Assembly (NCBI GenBank): GCA_034190875.2
Contig: CM067344.1
Coordinates: forward strand, 25,108,583-25,172,582
From: Urechis unicinctus
Lineage: Eukaryota > Annelida > Polychaeta > Xenopneusta > Urechidae
Length of the DNA: 64,000 nt
Direction of reading: 5' to 3'
Of this stretch, positions 14,884 through 30,946 are shown piece after piece. Within the stretch, counting starts at the first letter, position 1. Every line of letters begins with the position of its first letter. The translations under genes were made by a program, and so were the position numbers. The notes beneath the pieces were generated by a model, which ran no database searches, was not told where the DNA came from, and was given only the letters and a program-made list of their open reading frames with translations.

Positions 14884-17654
14884 CTATTTTATTTATACAA
14901 CCTTCTGGGTTTGAGGCTAAATATAAATGGTTGAATATGAGCTGACTGAGCTGAACACCACAGGTGCCTGACTATTGTACGGGTGCAAGAACGTGGTTGG
15001 GTTCTTAGAGTACGTATGTCCATCCAAACGAAACCCAAATAGTTCAAATAATTACGACCAACGAGTAGCTGAAATACTTTGACCGCTTGGTCTATTCCTC
15101 TCCGTCAAAAACGGCATTGATATATAGCAGCATTTAGCAGTATGTTGATCAACCATCCTTCAATTAACCAAATGAGCACAAGGCTAGGATGTTACAGGAG
15201 GTACGGATGGCATAGTTTTAAAAATGTTCTTTTTGTGCCGGGATCAATGCGCCAGTTTTGAATCAGCAGCTCGTATAGAGCATCTCAGATACTATTCCAG
15301 TGCTGTCAGAGATAAAGTGAATACATGTTCTGCAACAAAAATGATTGCTAAATCTGATCTCAGAAAGGTGACTGTAATGATAAACACAAGTAAAGTTAAT
15401 CTCAGCCTAGTTTCGCAAACGCACAAAATATATCCTTTAACAATTTAGATAGATAACGGCTTAATGGATAGCGATCGTTATGTTCCTTTTCAATGAATAT
15501 CACATCTTGTCTTTTCGTCTATTTCATATTTAAGAAGCAAAACAGTAGTCTTCTGTTAACGAAGGTTGATGCATGTATCAATATAGCGCTGTTACAATTG
15601 TACACCGAGAATAATTACACGGAGTCGATATGGATTCCTAGCCTGTCATCACACGGCCAAACAACGCAGGAACATGTGCGTAACTAAAGTCAATCTATGC
15701 TGCGATACAATAAAGGTAGCGAGGTTTTAATTATATGCTTCGCCAGATTGACTTCAGTGACTTGTGTTGGGCAGATAAGCCCATGATTCGACCATACATC
15801 TGTGCAATTATTTATACAATTTGACGCACAAACAACGGCGAGACACCTGGCTCGATGAAGGTAAGTTTCCATGATTTTCTTTGAAGAAGCTGAAACCATG
15901 ATCGACATAGGGTAGATTGTCATATTTGTTGTTAGCCAAGTATCATTACGAGAGATTGGCCGACCTTGAAGTCAACTGTTTTGTTCAATATTTCGCCCAT
16001 TTTGTATTACTCAATGCCGAGTGAAGCGTTTGATGCCCCATTAAAATATGTTGTTTGCCGACAGTCGTTACGATTCTGTTGTCAAAGCAATCCCGGAAAT
16101 ATCGCCTTCGAGACAGCGCTTCTGACTCGAGGCGCAGAGAAGGATGTCTGACGCACAAAAGCGAACAAATTCTCATCACGAAGCGAATCACTCATTGTGT
16201 AAAATGGTAACACAAACCTAAAAGCAGAGGTTATAGATTGCGTCACAGCAAATAACCATTGAACGCACAAGGTGCAGGAATGCATTCCAACAGAAGCAAA
16301 TCAAATATACGTGTGATCGAATTCTGTATCAACAATACGCTCGTTCCTGCAAATGTCAATATCAGCATTATACAGAGTATATCTCCAAAGTCGTGATTTG
16401 CTGATCGTTCTTAGCGTTATCATGCCGCCAGTGTATGATTCATTGGATGAAAAGGTAATGCAAGATTAATGACCCAGGGTTAATTTGAAAGCTTAAGCAT
16501 TGACATTTTGATATATCAGTTGTGCTAAGATGTTTAATTTATTGCAATGTCGTAATATTCAGTGAAAAAAATGTGCGGTGAATGTCGGATACACCCACGC
16601 CAGAAAATGTCACTAAGTCCTTGCGCTGTTCATTGTCACTATTATTCTATTACAAATAGCCAACATCTTAGCGAAATAGCAACATCACATAAATACCACA
16701 ACTCACGATGTTCTTTAAGTCATGGTATGATGGGGTCGCACTATCTACGTAATTGTAGAGAAACTCGCTAAGCAGTTTTAGTCAGCAAGTTACTGAAATG
16801 TGACCAAAGAGCCCACCTGCTTGGATATAGGATTTTCTTGGATTCAAGTAGGCAGTTACTTTGTACAACGACTGTGTCTCATTGTCTGTCTCAATTGAAT
16901 ACCAGCATGGACAGTGAAGACGGGCAATGCGATCGGGAATACGAAAATTAAAGTGTGCAAAAGGTGGCCGATAGTGGTATAAAATTATATTCGATTATAA
17001 AACAAGTGTTATGAAACGTATTTCCGTAGCAATTTCATTAGTCGATGTATTTGTATTTGAGAGATATATGGTTTTGAATATATATTTTTACCAATCCTGC
17101 TAGAAACCTTCGAACGTCCACTTAGATGACGAGTTGTAATCGACAGTGTGTAGGTGACAATAATCGCACACCTTATAATGTAAATGCGGCATTGAATGAG
17201 CGATTTCTCATGCACAGAGGATCTATCCACCATTAAAGAAATAGTATTGTGAAAGAACTAGCCTTTCGGGAACTGCACTCATCTCATCTTTAAGTAAACA
17301 GCCTTGCAAAGGCATTGTCATTAGCTTTGCGGATGTAAAAGTCATTCGAGCGTCATGATGCTTAAACATAACAGATTTTTAACAAAATGTTTGTTCTTGC
17401 GCGTTATTTTACAATTGCCTACCCCTAAAAAACCTAGAAAATAGCTATTGCGCCATTTCGAGATTGGCATTTGCTTGCAAAACAATGACGTGTAGAAATT
17501 TCCTGGTTTTCGGGAAAGCTGGAAAATTTTGAACATACTTATTCGATAGTAGCGATAAAGAAGTGAGTGAGTTTTCCATGATTTACGATTAAACTGTGAG
17601 TCACTTTCACGAATTAGCCTTCAAATATGGTTACCCATCATGTTTTCGTAACAG

Positions 17655-19038
<1,384 letters not shown>

Positions 19039-21817
19039 GTAAAAAAATATTAACTAAACTGTACTCAAGCTATTCTAGGCAGCATATTATTTTCATAGAT
19101 ACATTGAAATGACCTTGCTCATTGTTGTTAAATACCCGAACTAGATTTTATTATATTTATTACAATATCAAAGACAGTGTAAGCCAATCACCATTTCGAG
19201 GCCAAAATAAACAAGAGCATTAGCACATGTGCATTAGTCCAGTCACCTACCACATACATAACGCATCATCGGCTGGAGAAAGCTGACTCCATTGACCTCA
19301 AACTCATATTTATAAATCTGGATTGGATGGTTTTTAGCTAATTGAATTGGCACTGGCCCTAAAACTTATCGCAATCAAACGCAGCTTTATATGGTGCAAC
19401 AAGCCCTAATGTAATTTTGCATCTTTCCCGATGTTGAATGCAACACATTGTTACCTATCGTTTGTGTGTCAATTTGAAGATGCATCTATGAATGTTCTGG
19501 TTGCGATGATTGTAGACGCTTCATGAATGATTGTTGGATTGAGTATATACATATAAGGACGCCGCAAACCTGGGGAGTAGAAAGTTAGAGACGTTATAAG
19601 AATTTGTAATAGACTATTGAAATTATAAAAAGAAGATTTTGGTACTCAATAAAAGAAGCCAATCGTGAACCTCTGAAGCCATGACTGGATGGGTAAAACG
19701 ATACCTACATCTTTATCTATGGGGGATCAATATGCATCTGCTTTCATGAACTATATCGGGCCATTTCGTTTACAATTAAATTAGTGACAATTCGCAACAA
19801 TGTCGGCCCAGTTCGAAGTTTTAAATGCAGGTAAATATTAACATGACTAGTTAAATCTTAATTCGCGAAGACGTTTGTCTATGAATAAAAAATAAAGGTT
19901 TACATATATATATCAGCCAGCCTACTTTGTTAGTACATCCGGATGTAACGATAATATTGCAAATTGTTACAATTATTGTTTACAAGATTAAATATCTGAA
20001 TAATTGCATGTCTCTCTAATGGAGGTAACTGTAGTTCCGCAGTTGTTAGGTACTAGATTTTGTTAGCTTATTTGCATTCGAAAAATTCAACGTAAACTGT
20101 GCGTAATGGCGTGATTTCCCCGGACGTTTCACTGAGGCGTTTAGCAATTTTATCAGCAGCAAACAAAGCCATTGTGAATCCGAATAGGCGACGTTCCTTA
20201 GATAGAATGTCGATGTTAAGGGCATGGGAGCAATCGCATGTGCTATCCTGTCACAACCCATCTAAACAATTCAAATTGCTCGACAAATGCAATATAAATG
20301 GTTGCTAAGGTGATGCCTTTGCTCATTTCGCTGAGAGGTTGGTAGATCATTTCAGACCTTGAGCGGGGTATCCGTGGTTTATGTGTAATTCCTGTGAAAA
20401 CTCCCCAAATTAACTGTCAAGTGGGCTGGGTTATTTATCACACAGTAATCCGGCTGCAGCGTAGGTCCCTAATCCCTTTCCTAAAGTTACTCTGTGTTCT
20501 GCAACGCGCAAAATCAACGGCAAGATTGATTGATCAATCAATGGTCAATATCTTGGCTCATTGGTGCTATTTCATTTACAAACATGTAAGTGTATGACTG
20601 TTCTACTAGTGTTTGTATTTAGGATAAAAAGTAAATACTACTAGACAAGGTTGCAGAAATATCTGTATAATTTACATCATCTTCGTATATGTTGACAAAG
20701 GCGCACGCATCATTTTGATTTAAAATTTTTAACACTTGACGTTCGTGTTTTTATGTATGTAAGATATAAACCAATAATTGCCATATTCCAAATGACGCAA
20801 ATTGCTGATTAATGCTATGTTAGTAATATCGCCAATAAACAATGACCACACCATACTGGACGCCCAAATGATCATAAACCTCATATATGAAAAACGCATA
20901 CCTATATTGGTGTAGGTAGAAGGGGGCGAGAGAGATTGTATTGATGCACAAAGCCCAATCTGTACAAAGCAATATACGAAAGTTGCCATTGATATGCTGA
21001 TGATGAACTAGACAAGGACCGAATGGCAGATAGGAATGATTAAATAAATAAAAAATACGTACAATCATATGGTAGGCAATTTCAAATCTCTTTTGAAGGT
21101 CGATTTTATGTATATGAACGGCGTGTAATGGCCGATGCTTTGTACAACTTTCCCAATATGGTCGGTAGAAGCGTTCCAATGACTCGCAAGAATAGACTAG
21201 GCTCCGGCTAGTTAAATTGTTGCCCAGTTGGCAAGGAATGCAGTCTATTTGATTGTAGTTATCCGAATTACCTGTGCATAGGTTTATATGACATTCAATG
21301 AAAATTCATTCATCCCCCCAACACCAAACTCAGGATAATAATTGTGTCGACATCTGACAAGACATTGTTGGAGCGAATGCTGCGGACGCCAGCTGACAAG
21401 CGTTGAATGAAATGATAAAAAACCGTGACCTGTGGCATGCCATTGAATATTGCACTCTTTCCTAGTAAATGTTAGTTTAGGTAACCATTGATTAGCATTC
21501 TTAACTAATCAAGTATTTCCAGCAGTCCAAACACAGCTTGCCTGTCTTCTGCCCGTGTACCTACTTTGAGGAACAATCATTAGCAAATAGTTGACCAATA
21601 GGCTAAAGCGTACAGCTCCATGCTTGTTACTGCATAAATATGCTGGTTGTATTAACTCCTCCACAAATCAAACTCGTCATCTCATCGACAAATTACAGAC
21701 TTAGCAGTTAGCCGAACATAGCCCTTAAACCTGATGTATACTGTCTGTTGCTCCCTGAATATTGATGTCATGTCGTAGGCCTATGGCTGGATTGTGTTTT
21801 AGTGCTGACATTATGGA

Positions 21818-21840
21818 GATATATATATATATATATATAC
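21818..21840. repeat. Short (TA)n microsatellite, right arm
   Basis: About 23 bases; partner of 4,806-4,830 and of the shorter run at 63,302-63,314. Confidence 0.93.
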
Positions 21841-23339
21841 ACGGTCACATCCCGAATAAGAGCATGCATCCGGGATTAATGCCCATATAACACATTTCAA
21901 TTTGACGGTTAGCGTCAGAAAGGGACAACGTTGTGGATTATGTTTGCATGTTTGTCAATCCCAAGGTTTTTCCAGCAGGCCAGTGACCTTTAAGCTCTAG
22001 GAGTTAGATAATATCATACATGCATGTTTACACTATCCAAACATGCTTTGTGCAAGTAAGTACTAATTTATCTATATCATGTATAATATTATTATTATAT
22101 AATTAAATATAGAGACAATCTGTGGATTTTCTGCGATGTGACTCTTCCGTTGTTTTGGTGCAGTTCGGTGGTCGTGTTGTTGTTTGTGTTGTTCTGCCTT
22201 AAATTCCAACAAGATGCATAATAACACAACAACACACAAGGTAAGGCGACTTGTTATTGTTGATCAGAAATAGTTCATGCATGCTTGGGGACAGATTGAT
22301 CAGGACGCATATATACTGTCATAACGGCGAGATTGCGAACTCACATACGTGATGGAGAACGTCTTTAACAGTCCTTCAGTCAGTTGTTGTTTATATCCAC
22401 GTCCCTGGTATTAGCCATGCTAGGTTATTTTATCCAATGTTAAATAGGTGAATGCGGCTTCGGTTAGATTATTATATGTACGTTTACTCAATTGATTTGT
22501 ATTAAATAGGAATATGTAATTGAGGTGATTTATTGCATTGATAATATATTATTAATTTCCCAAATAGAATATAATATAACAAGTTCTGCATGTAAGATTA
22601 CTGCATGTGTCTAGATTGGATGTGTCAATTGGATTCATTACTCTCGATCCCCGTCACCCAGCATTGCCAATGATGGCCATCGTTTTGTGCCTGATCAAAT
22701 CAGCTGTCAAATATGAATTGAGGAATAAAATAGGGCATGTTTCTGTTTTCATACAAATGCGGTACATTTGATAAAAGACCGGTTCTCAAAAGCTTAGTGT
22801 TATTCATTGAGTGACAATAATGTCAATCCTATGGCGCGCCAGCTTGAATGAATCATGCAAGTTTCGTACTGTATCTGACACATCGGAGGCAGATTTTGTC
22901 AAATGAACTTGACGTTATTAGCATCGGAATGAGATATTGGACATAGTTTGCCTAGGATGTTCCCTAATGTTTCCGGATGTTTTGCATAAGCAGGATGTAT
23001 CCATGGCAACTAAGGCTATATCCTGCGTGTACGACAGCTTTATTTCATTCATGTGTCGTTGAGAAAACCTTGACACTGGTTGCTCCTTTTCATGTAATAT
23101 TCAGCGTAGCCTTCTCTCCACAAAACACGGTTACATCCTAAAGCCAATCGACCAGTGCTGTAGATCAAGATCACTTAATTGTGATAATGAAGTGGACATT
23201 GTCTCTAGTGGCAATGTTGGTACTCCTATTGTGAATCGTAGCTATAAAGCTGTTGAATTGATTCTAATAGCAAGGTGGTCAGTGCCCTTTTGGTATTGGC
23301 ATTGACTAGTTCGAATCGTGAACGCGTCTCTGTGCTGTC

Positions 23340-24275
23340 ATTGACCGGTATGTGGCTTGCCCTTCTAGGTGGGACATGAACACTGATGTTTTTTTTCATA
23401 TCAAAATCCGTAGTGCCCAAGCTCTCATAGTCCAACTGGAGCACGGTGTTTTACAGGGGTCTTTTCTCGGACACTTACTCTTCCTCGTCTACAGCCTTTG
23501 CTTTATCAATCTGATAATATCTCATGTGGTCGACAGGCATGGTTTCACTGACGACGCACACATATACAGGGCTTTCGCGGCAACCTAGATTAAGTAGCCA
23601 CGCAAAAAAGAATGAAAGATAATAGAAACCTGCCTTACTTACATATCTGCCTGGCTGGCCGCAAGCAAGTTCAAGTTCATCTCTTATCAGACAAAACCGA
23701 GAAACCGATTCGTTGCTCACCCAAACAGCTGAGCGACTTTCCGTTGTCATCCATTTTTTGTTAAGATCTCTTAGTGGCCAATCAGGTATCCTAGGTGCAC
23801 GTTTAATTCGTCCAACTCAATCATATCCCAGGTCGAGAAGATGGCTAGTCAGCTAGTCCCGACTCCGCAAGAGGCTGACTGTCGAGAACTTCAAGCGCCT
23901 GGTCCTGTCACTGGTCATCTCAAGACTCGATTACTGCAACATTCTTCCATGTGGCGTCTCAGATTTGCTACTCTTAAGGCCCCTGGCCCCTGCATACACA
24001 TGCCAGCTGCTTAACAGAACCTGTCTATATTCGATGTCAATACATTCAGTGTTTTTGTCCCGCATTAATGGAATAGAATGTGGTCAGTAGTAAATCACTC
24101 TGTATCCCGGCCTAGGTATTCGGCAGCTCTCTAAACGCATATTTCTCTCGGGTAGCTTTCCAGACTTATATCAACTGTGTGAAGCGCTAGTGAGCATGCT
24201 GGCAAATCAAGCGCTATATAAATGACAATCTATCATAATCATTATAATTTTTATTATTATCAAAATTACCATTAA
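23340..24275 (+). mobile_element. CR1/L2-type LINE fragment, right-arm copy with 3' tail
   Basis: Domain order on the plus strand: a reverse-transcriptase block reading LEHGVLQGSFLGHLLFLVY (from 23,436), matching the family's xxGVPQGSxLGPLLFxxY; the catalytic box FTDD (23,543-23,554), where F/YADD is usual; a decayed NLGxxFDSS segment near 23,780-23,830; ISRLDYCN near 23,915-23,940; a decayed APRxWN-type segment near 24,060; and the 3' tail GCGCTATATAAATG (from 24,211) followed by TTATTA-rich sequence. This order and tail are typical of the CR1/L2/Jockey-type LINE group; the exact clade is inference. The 5' part (endonuclease and early reverse transcriptase) is missing and several frames are used, so the copy is inactive. 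The insertion is older than the palindrome because it lies at the same place in both arms. Confidence 0.82.
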
Positions 24276-27200
24276 TATTACGCTGTGCTTTGATTGATAG
24301 TGCTGCAATATTAACATATATTTAACAGTTTCAATGATTGTATTCGAATGAGTATTGGTATGTCTGAATGCGATCACTATTGCAATATATAACAATATGA
24401 CGTGGTGTGGATTGGGACTGCACCAGGTGGGTCACCTCGGTGTATTTCAATTAAGCTCGAGCCAAAGGTCTTTTTTACTCATAGCAATCAGCCACACGAA
24501 TTGCTCCTGAGGAAGACAAAATAAAAGAACATCTCGGGGATTACATCGCTCTCACCTACCAGGTGATATTGAGACGGTGATGGATGAGGGTGACAGTGAT
24601 GTAATGACTACGTTCTCTTGGCGCATGTGTGGAAAGCACACATAACGAACCAATCAACGGACCACGAAATGAATCCGATGCGTCGCAGCACAAATATGTC
24701 AACAATACGATGACGGACAGGCAGACACGTATACAGAAAAGCCAACATTTCATCTAGTCAAGTAAATATTGGCACAAATAATATGTACAGCCTGCTGCGT
24801 CAGCTGGAATGATGTTTTAAAAACCTCATCAACCCTGGGAACCATTAAACACGATCTTCGATAAAGCAAGAACCGAAAAACAAGCCGGGCTATATCAAAT
24901 CGAAACTGCAACGGGCATGCACTCTCACATTCATAAATTCTGAAATGATATTGCTCGTCAGGCATGCTACGAAACACCGTCCTTGTGAGGACGCTATTAA
25001 ACACAGGCAAAAGCTCCTTCCCACTGGGTGCAGAGGGAAAGAGGTGACACATTACCTTTGGGACATATTTAGCTGATTTTAATACAAAACTGATTAAAAC
25101 CCAGCCGTTTATCGAACGTTATGCAATATCAACGAAACAATATCAATTTTTCGGCCTGTACTGGTAACATATTGATACATATGTGTATGACGTAGAAATT
25201 CAAACAGTAACAAGCTGAAGACGATAAGATATATTCTTAAACGAGTGAAAGCCAATGCTGAAGATGATCCTATTTTGCAATTTTGCATAGCGGTATCACA
25301 AAACATAACACCGAAGCCCACTGAGATATGGCTTTGAGATCAACTTGAATTAATACCTCCTCGATATCGAATCATAGAGATATCGATATCTATTCATTAA
25401 AAAGTGTGGGGATTGCATGTTTTTAATGTTAGTTGATAGTTCTATTTATTGAATTTTGAACTATAGTATAATACTGTTTACTATATACACTGCATAGCTA
25501 TTAAAAGACGATCCATCGCTTTGACAGATATTACGACAATTCTAATTCCGAATGAAGGATTGCGTTAACGACACGCGAGGTTTGCAATTCATCATCATAA
25601 TGACAACCACAAAACGTCCCGCAAACTATTTACAACGCTGTAACCGTCTATTACCCAATATTAACGACACCTTTGGTGCATATATTTACTATTTTTCTCG
25701 TGCTAATTGGCATGTTTGCTGAATATTAATTCGTTATCAATAGATTAATAATAAGGATAGTTGCAGCATTACATTTGAAGTGGATAATGTTTAGCACGAT
25801 TGCTTCAGGTGCGAGTGCGTCTATTCATGTATTGATAAATTGTATCATTTCTAAGATCTTATTTGAGCATGAATCTTTTCAGGTTACTTCACATAAAATT
25901 CCACACCGCATGGTGATTAGCTAGTCTGCGTCCCGCCCTCTAGGAGCTGTGCTACGCTGCTCACCCAAGGGATATTCTGCATCTGCAAGGGTGGTAAATA
26001 ACAGTTAAGTATGGGTTAATAATGTGTCACCTCATCACAAAAAAACTAGGGGTTCTGTCTCCGGACAGCATGGTACGGTGTGTTGTGCTGGACCCATACA
26101 TGCAATTAATACATCCAAATAATCTAATTGAGTATCATGTCGGTATAATAAGATTAACCTGTCCGGTGTAGGGGTTGCGACGCTCACGAGTCATTGACTA
26201 ATATTAATGTGGTCTTGAAAAGCCCGCTAACAACTTTTCTTTCATACAACACACATCACAAATTGAAACACCATATTACGTTGACTGTTCGGAATTAGAG
26301 CTGCAATAAGGTTATTTATAACTTTAAATAAAAAAACTTGTCAAAGATGTACTGTATTCCGTACATGTACGCAAATATATATATCCACATTTGCATCTAG
26401 GCTTATAGTTTCAATCAATGAAAAATCGTATCGTGTTGGACATTGTCTTTACGATGTGTTATGTTATCATGGAAGTAGTTTATTATTTATGTTCTTGTAT
26501 GATACCTTATGCCGCTGGTCTGTTTTCCAGAGAGAGGCAGGACTAGCTTCATTACAGGCCGATAGTCATCAATATTCTTAGCACCCATATTATGAGGTGT
26601 GTGGATTGTTTAAATGGCACCGCCCAGAAGGTCAGAGTGTCAGTCATATGTCAGTTTAAGGAAGGGGCTAAGCAAGTTTTATTGCAGGGTGGGGTCTAGT
26701 GTTTTGCTGCAGATGGCACAGGTGACCAACCGAAAGACAGAGTGGGGGGACTTGCCGATTAAAATTTCACCTTCTGGCACATTCAGTATCTGAGCCAAAT
26801 CAAACCACAATTATACACATAAGAACAATACAAAACACGAGCCTGCAATGTTCCAAGCAGTAACTGGTGACGGAGATGGTAACTATTAATATCGTAATTT
26901 GTCTGTTGGTGCGGACTGACGGTCAATCTTGACACGATAAAGTCCAATATATATTCATCATATAATGTTTTCGTGGACAGCCAGGCATTGCATATTGCGA
27001 GCAGTCATTCACATTGATCAGGGGGAAGTAGAGTATATTTCATCCAGATTAACAAAGAGCCTTTTTATGGACGCTCATTTTCAAATTTAACTAGAGAATT
27101 TTTCAAATTTGCGCACATCGAGTATCTAACCATGGTGATATAACTTTCGTAATAGCGTTAATGGTTATCATATGGTATGGAGGTTACATTACAAAGTACA

Positions 27201-27848
27201 CAAATATATAGAAATCGAATGAAAGAGTGAATTGCGCACTAAAATTCTAAATATGTAATGAAGGTATACGAAATAATGTCAGTTTACTGACTTCATTCAA
27301 TTTTTCTTCCATTTGACTTTTGTTTCCTACGCGTCCCGCTCCAACCCAAGTATGTTACGATAAAGCGATACACAGACATTGAATCAACAGTAAGTATCAC
27401 TGCGTACTTCTCGTTTTATTACACCTACCCCGCTTAAAATACCACGTACAATCGCAGGACATGATTTATATCTGAACAATGTTCCCGATAAAAGTAATCA
27501 GTTGGATTGCGCCACATCGTTTTACCAATTACATGCTTCGCTTAGCTCGTGACACTATCAGAGAGACGGGGGGGTTTGGGTAATTTGTATTCGTCGGTGA
27601 TAAGACCAATTGGCATCGACCGAAATTCAGACTCAGTTACTTCTTGTTCGTTGGACACACTGCACAGCAAATACTCAAAGCGATGAATGGCGTTCTTGTG
27701 CATTCAGTATTTTGAATCGCTTGTTGTTTAATCGATATTCAATTTACATAGTTTGGTCAGTCGGATTTGGCACCCTATGCCCGCAGAAACAGTGATAACA
27801 CATTCTGAAGTCTTAGCATCTGAGGTAGATGTTAATAGGGGCGTAAAA

Positions 27849-28120
<272 letters not shown>

Positions 28121-28898
28121 GTTTTATGATCGACCTTAACCTGTCAGATGGAAGAACGTATCCGGTTCTCTACAACTCAATCAAGTTGTGTCTGCAATCT
28201 ACCCTGTTTGGTAACCTATGTATTGCTGTAAATGCTAATTCATATTTCGGTTGCCGCTGATCGCTGCCTGCCAGTTTTGTTCTAAGAGTACAGCCTATTC
28301 GATGAATTCAATTAAGGCGAGTTTTATGCTTCCAGCTTAATGGCATCATGTTTTCTACCCACATAAATGTTACACAATGAATAGGCCATGGAAGCCATAA
28401 GTGTGGCCTTCAGCGGGGAGGAAATATTGCCTCTTTTTAATGGGTTGCCTTGTTTTTGCAGACGGAATGGTGATAGATAGTGGCGATATATTCGGCATTC
28501 GCTTCATATCAATCATCTGCTATGATGTGTGTACAACACGGGCTCGTCAGCTGCTTTCATATCTACCACGCTCTCCCATTTATTGACACTAACGATAATA
28601 CATAAATCGTATCATTCCATATATAATAATAATTATCGAAATGTGGATGGTGCAAACAATGCAACTTCAGGCCGAGGGAGTCCATTAACATATAACACTT
28701 CGTGGATGAGGTATCCATAATGCTATACCAAGTAATTGCATTGTGACTGCGCTGTTTGGTTGCGAAAGTTCTCTTCTTAATTTAGAATGATTACTGGTAC
28801 ATACTGAGCTGTGCATCTTCTATCGCGTGGCTAGTCGTGAATTAAAAACACTTTTTGCAGGTATGTCGAATAGAATTACGATGGGGATATGAGTATAC

Positions 28899-28902
<4 letters not shown>

Positions 28903-28949
<47 letters not shown>

Positions 28950-29047
28950 TATATAGAGAGATATATATATAGATATATATATATATCTATATATATCTAT
29001 ATATATATATATATATATATATCTATCTATATATATATCTCTATATA

Positions 29048-29114
<67 letters not shown>

Positions 29115-29137
29115 ATATATATATATATATATATATA
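28903..29137. repeat. TA/GATA array with internal mirror-complement symmetry
   Basis: The left part carries TAGATATATAGAGAGATATA-type variants and the right part carries their complements (TATCTCTATATATCTCTCTA), so the array is itself an imperfect palindrome centred near 29,000. The counterpart at 51,893-52,283 is far more scrambled. Confidence 0.9.
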
Positions 29138-29621
29138 GCTTGCCTTTTCACGCTTTGAAGTAGATGGCTAATCCATACAGATTATGGACGTAAAGATCAG
29201 CGGCCTGAAACAGTCAACACCACGTGAATTGACTTAAAATATTTGCAGACGAATGACCTAATTGTAACCTTCATGAATAACTGACTTAAACATCAGATCA
29301 ACAGAGTGTTTCGATATCCTTGGACAACTGTGACCAGTCAGCCACATCTTGACAGGACGCGGGAGATTAATGACAAGAGCGATGTTCGAATTTGCACCAA
29401 CGAGAATAAGTGCTGTACTCTCACTGAAATCCAATCGATCAATTAACCATTGCTTTGGGTTTGCACAGTTACGGTCCCTCGGCAACATTCGACGACTGAG
29501 ACAAAATTGATTTGTCAGGAAGTGACACATATGACATTCATATTCGGTTGCAATCATAGAAAACGACCCAATTAGTCCGCACATTTTTGTGATGTTTCTG
29601 AGTGTCAGGCTATTTGTTGTT

Positions 29622-30946
29622 GCATCAATTTAAGCAGTGTCATATGTAATCCATTCTGCACATATATTGTAAAATCGATTATTCCAATAGAGATAATGAT
29701 GAATTCGCAAACCCCATGCCCAGATAAAAGCACACCGCGCAAGCATTAAATTGTTCGATATGCATGCTCCAAGGAAACCCGAATGACTTCACGTTGGCCC
29801 TCCACCAAAGCCCAACATAATCCGTTACAAAATGGGATACCTTATATAGCACTCAAGATTACGACAGGAATAACAAACACAAACCAAAGATCTGACCAAC
29901 AACAGTATTTATAATCCTAAGGGAAGTATTATTCTAGTGGTTACAAAACTCTGCTATATTTTGCAACAATAGGACTTGTTGTGACAGGTGTCAATCGACT
30001 TGATGCTTGTAGTAGAAAACGCATTTGAAGCACTGAGCAATATATTCAAACAGAATTTTATTAGCTGAGCATAACCAAGAAGCATTGACTTGGATAAATC
30101 TCACAATTATACCCACCCCGCAGTATAATATATCGCAGGCACTAAGATAACTCTTAATATAAAAATTTGTGCAGTTTGTAATAATGTTCCTATGATATGT
30201 GAACGCTTAATACGGAAATTTTCTTTTAATTATCTGGCAACTGCTTTGTTATTAAGTTTGCCATAGTTGTATTTTGAACGATAACATTAAATGTCACCAC
30301 CGAAATGGGTTGCAGTACATCAAACAACATTATTTTCGTTTGCTATTTCCTTACAGTGCTGGTTCCGATTACGACAGAAGCAATCAAGTAACGATAATTG
30401 CATTTCAGCATGAGCAATTATCACGCCACACTATTATCATTTTTCAATGATAACTACAAGCAACACACAAATTCCTTCGTGAGCTAGAGACTATTTCGTT
30501 TTGCACATAATTAAAACTGATACAGTGGTTGTTAGTTTTCTTGCAATTGCAATCGGCAATAGTCACACGTGACGTGATTGCCATTGAGCAATTTGTATTT
30601 ATTACATTGATTATTCATCTGTGAAAACGTCTCCAGCAATTTTTCCCCACAAGGACTGCCGTTGGAAAGGCGATCAATTATCGAAGGTGGATAATTAAAT
30701 GCGTAGTGATTTGCATCTATATATAGCATGGTTTATCTGATATTCAACGATAATTATAAACTGGAGGCACATATTCAGCTATTGGCAATGAACGAGATAT
30801 GTCGTTGTTTTTTTCCCAGGAAATGATTTCGATATATACACAATATGAACATGAACAATATTTTGGATATTAGCAGTAAAAGCGTACTAAATGGTTACAT
30901 ATTTGAATCCACACATCCCAGGAATTTTGGATATAAGTAGTAAAAA
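29622..30946 (+). repeat. 1.3 kb repeat block, unit 2 copy (matches 56,150-57,484)
   Basis: Begins with GCATCAATTTAAGCAGTGTC and stays collinear with 56,150-57,484 at a few percent divergence. Upstream of it, unit 2 has lost what lies between about 53,397 and 56,150 in unit 3, including the AT array and the block equivalent to 13,474-14,522. Near the right end a 65-base tandem repeat starts at 30,859 and 30,925 (motif TTTTGGATATNNGCAGTAAA). No gene is recognised. Confidence 0.9.

Noticed and set aside
23268-23318. tRNA-like internal promoter boxes (TAGCAAGGTGGT and GTTCGAATC) about 40 bases apart
   Set aside because: No cloverleaf can be drawn with confidence, the A box has mismatches, and the block copies lose the B box. 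It lies just 5' of the LINE fragment and is more likely chance.
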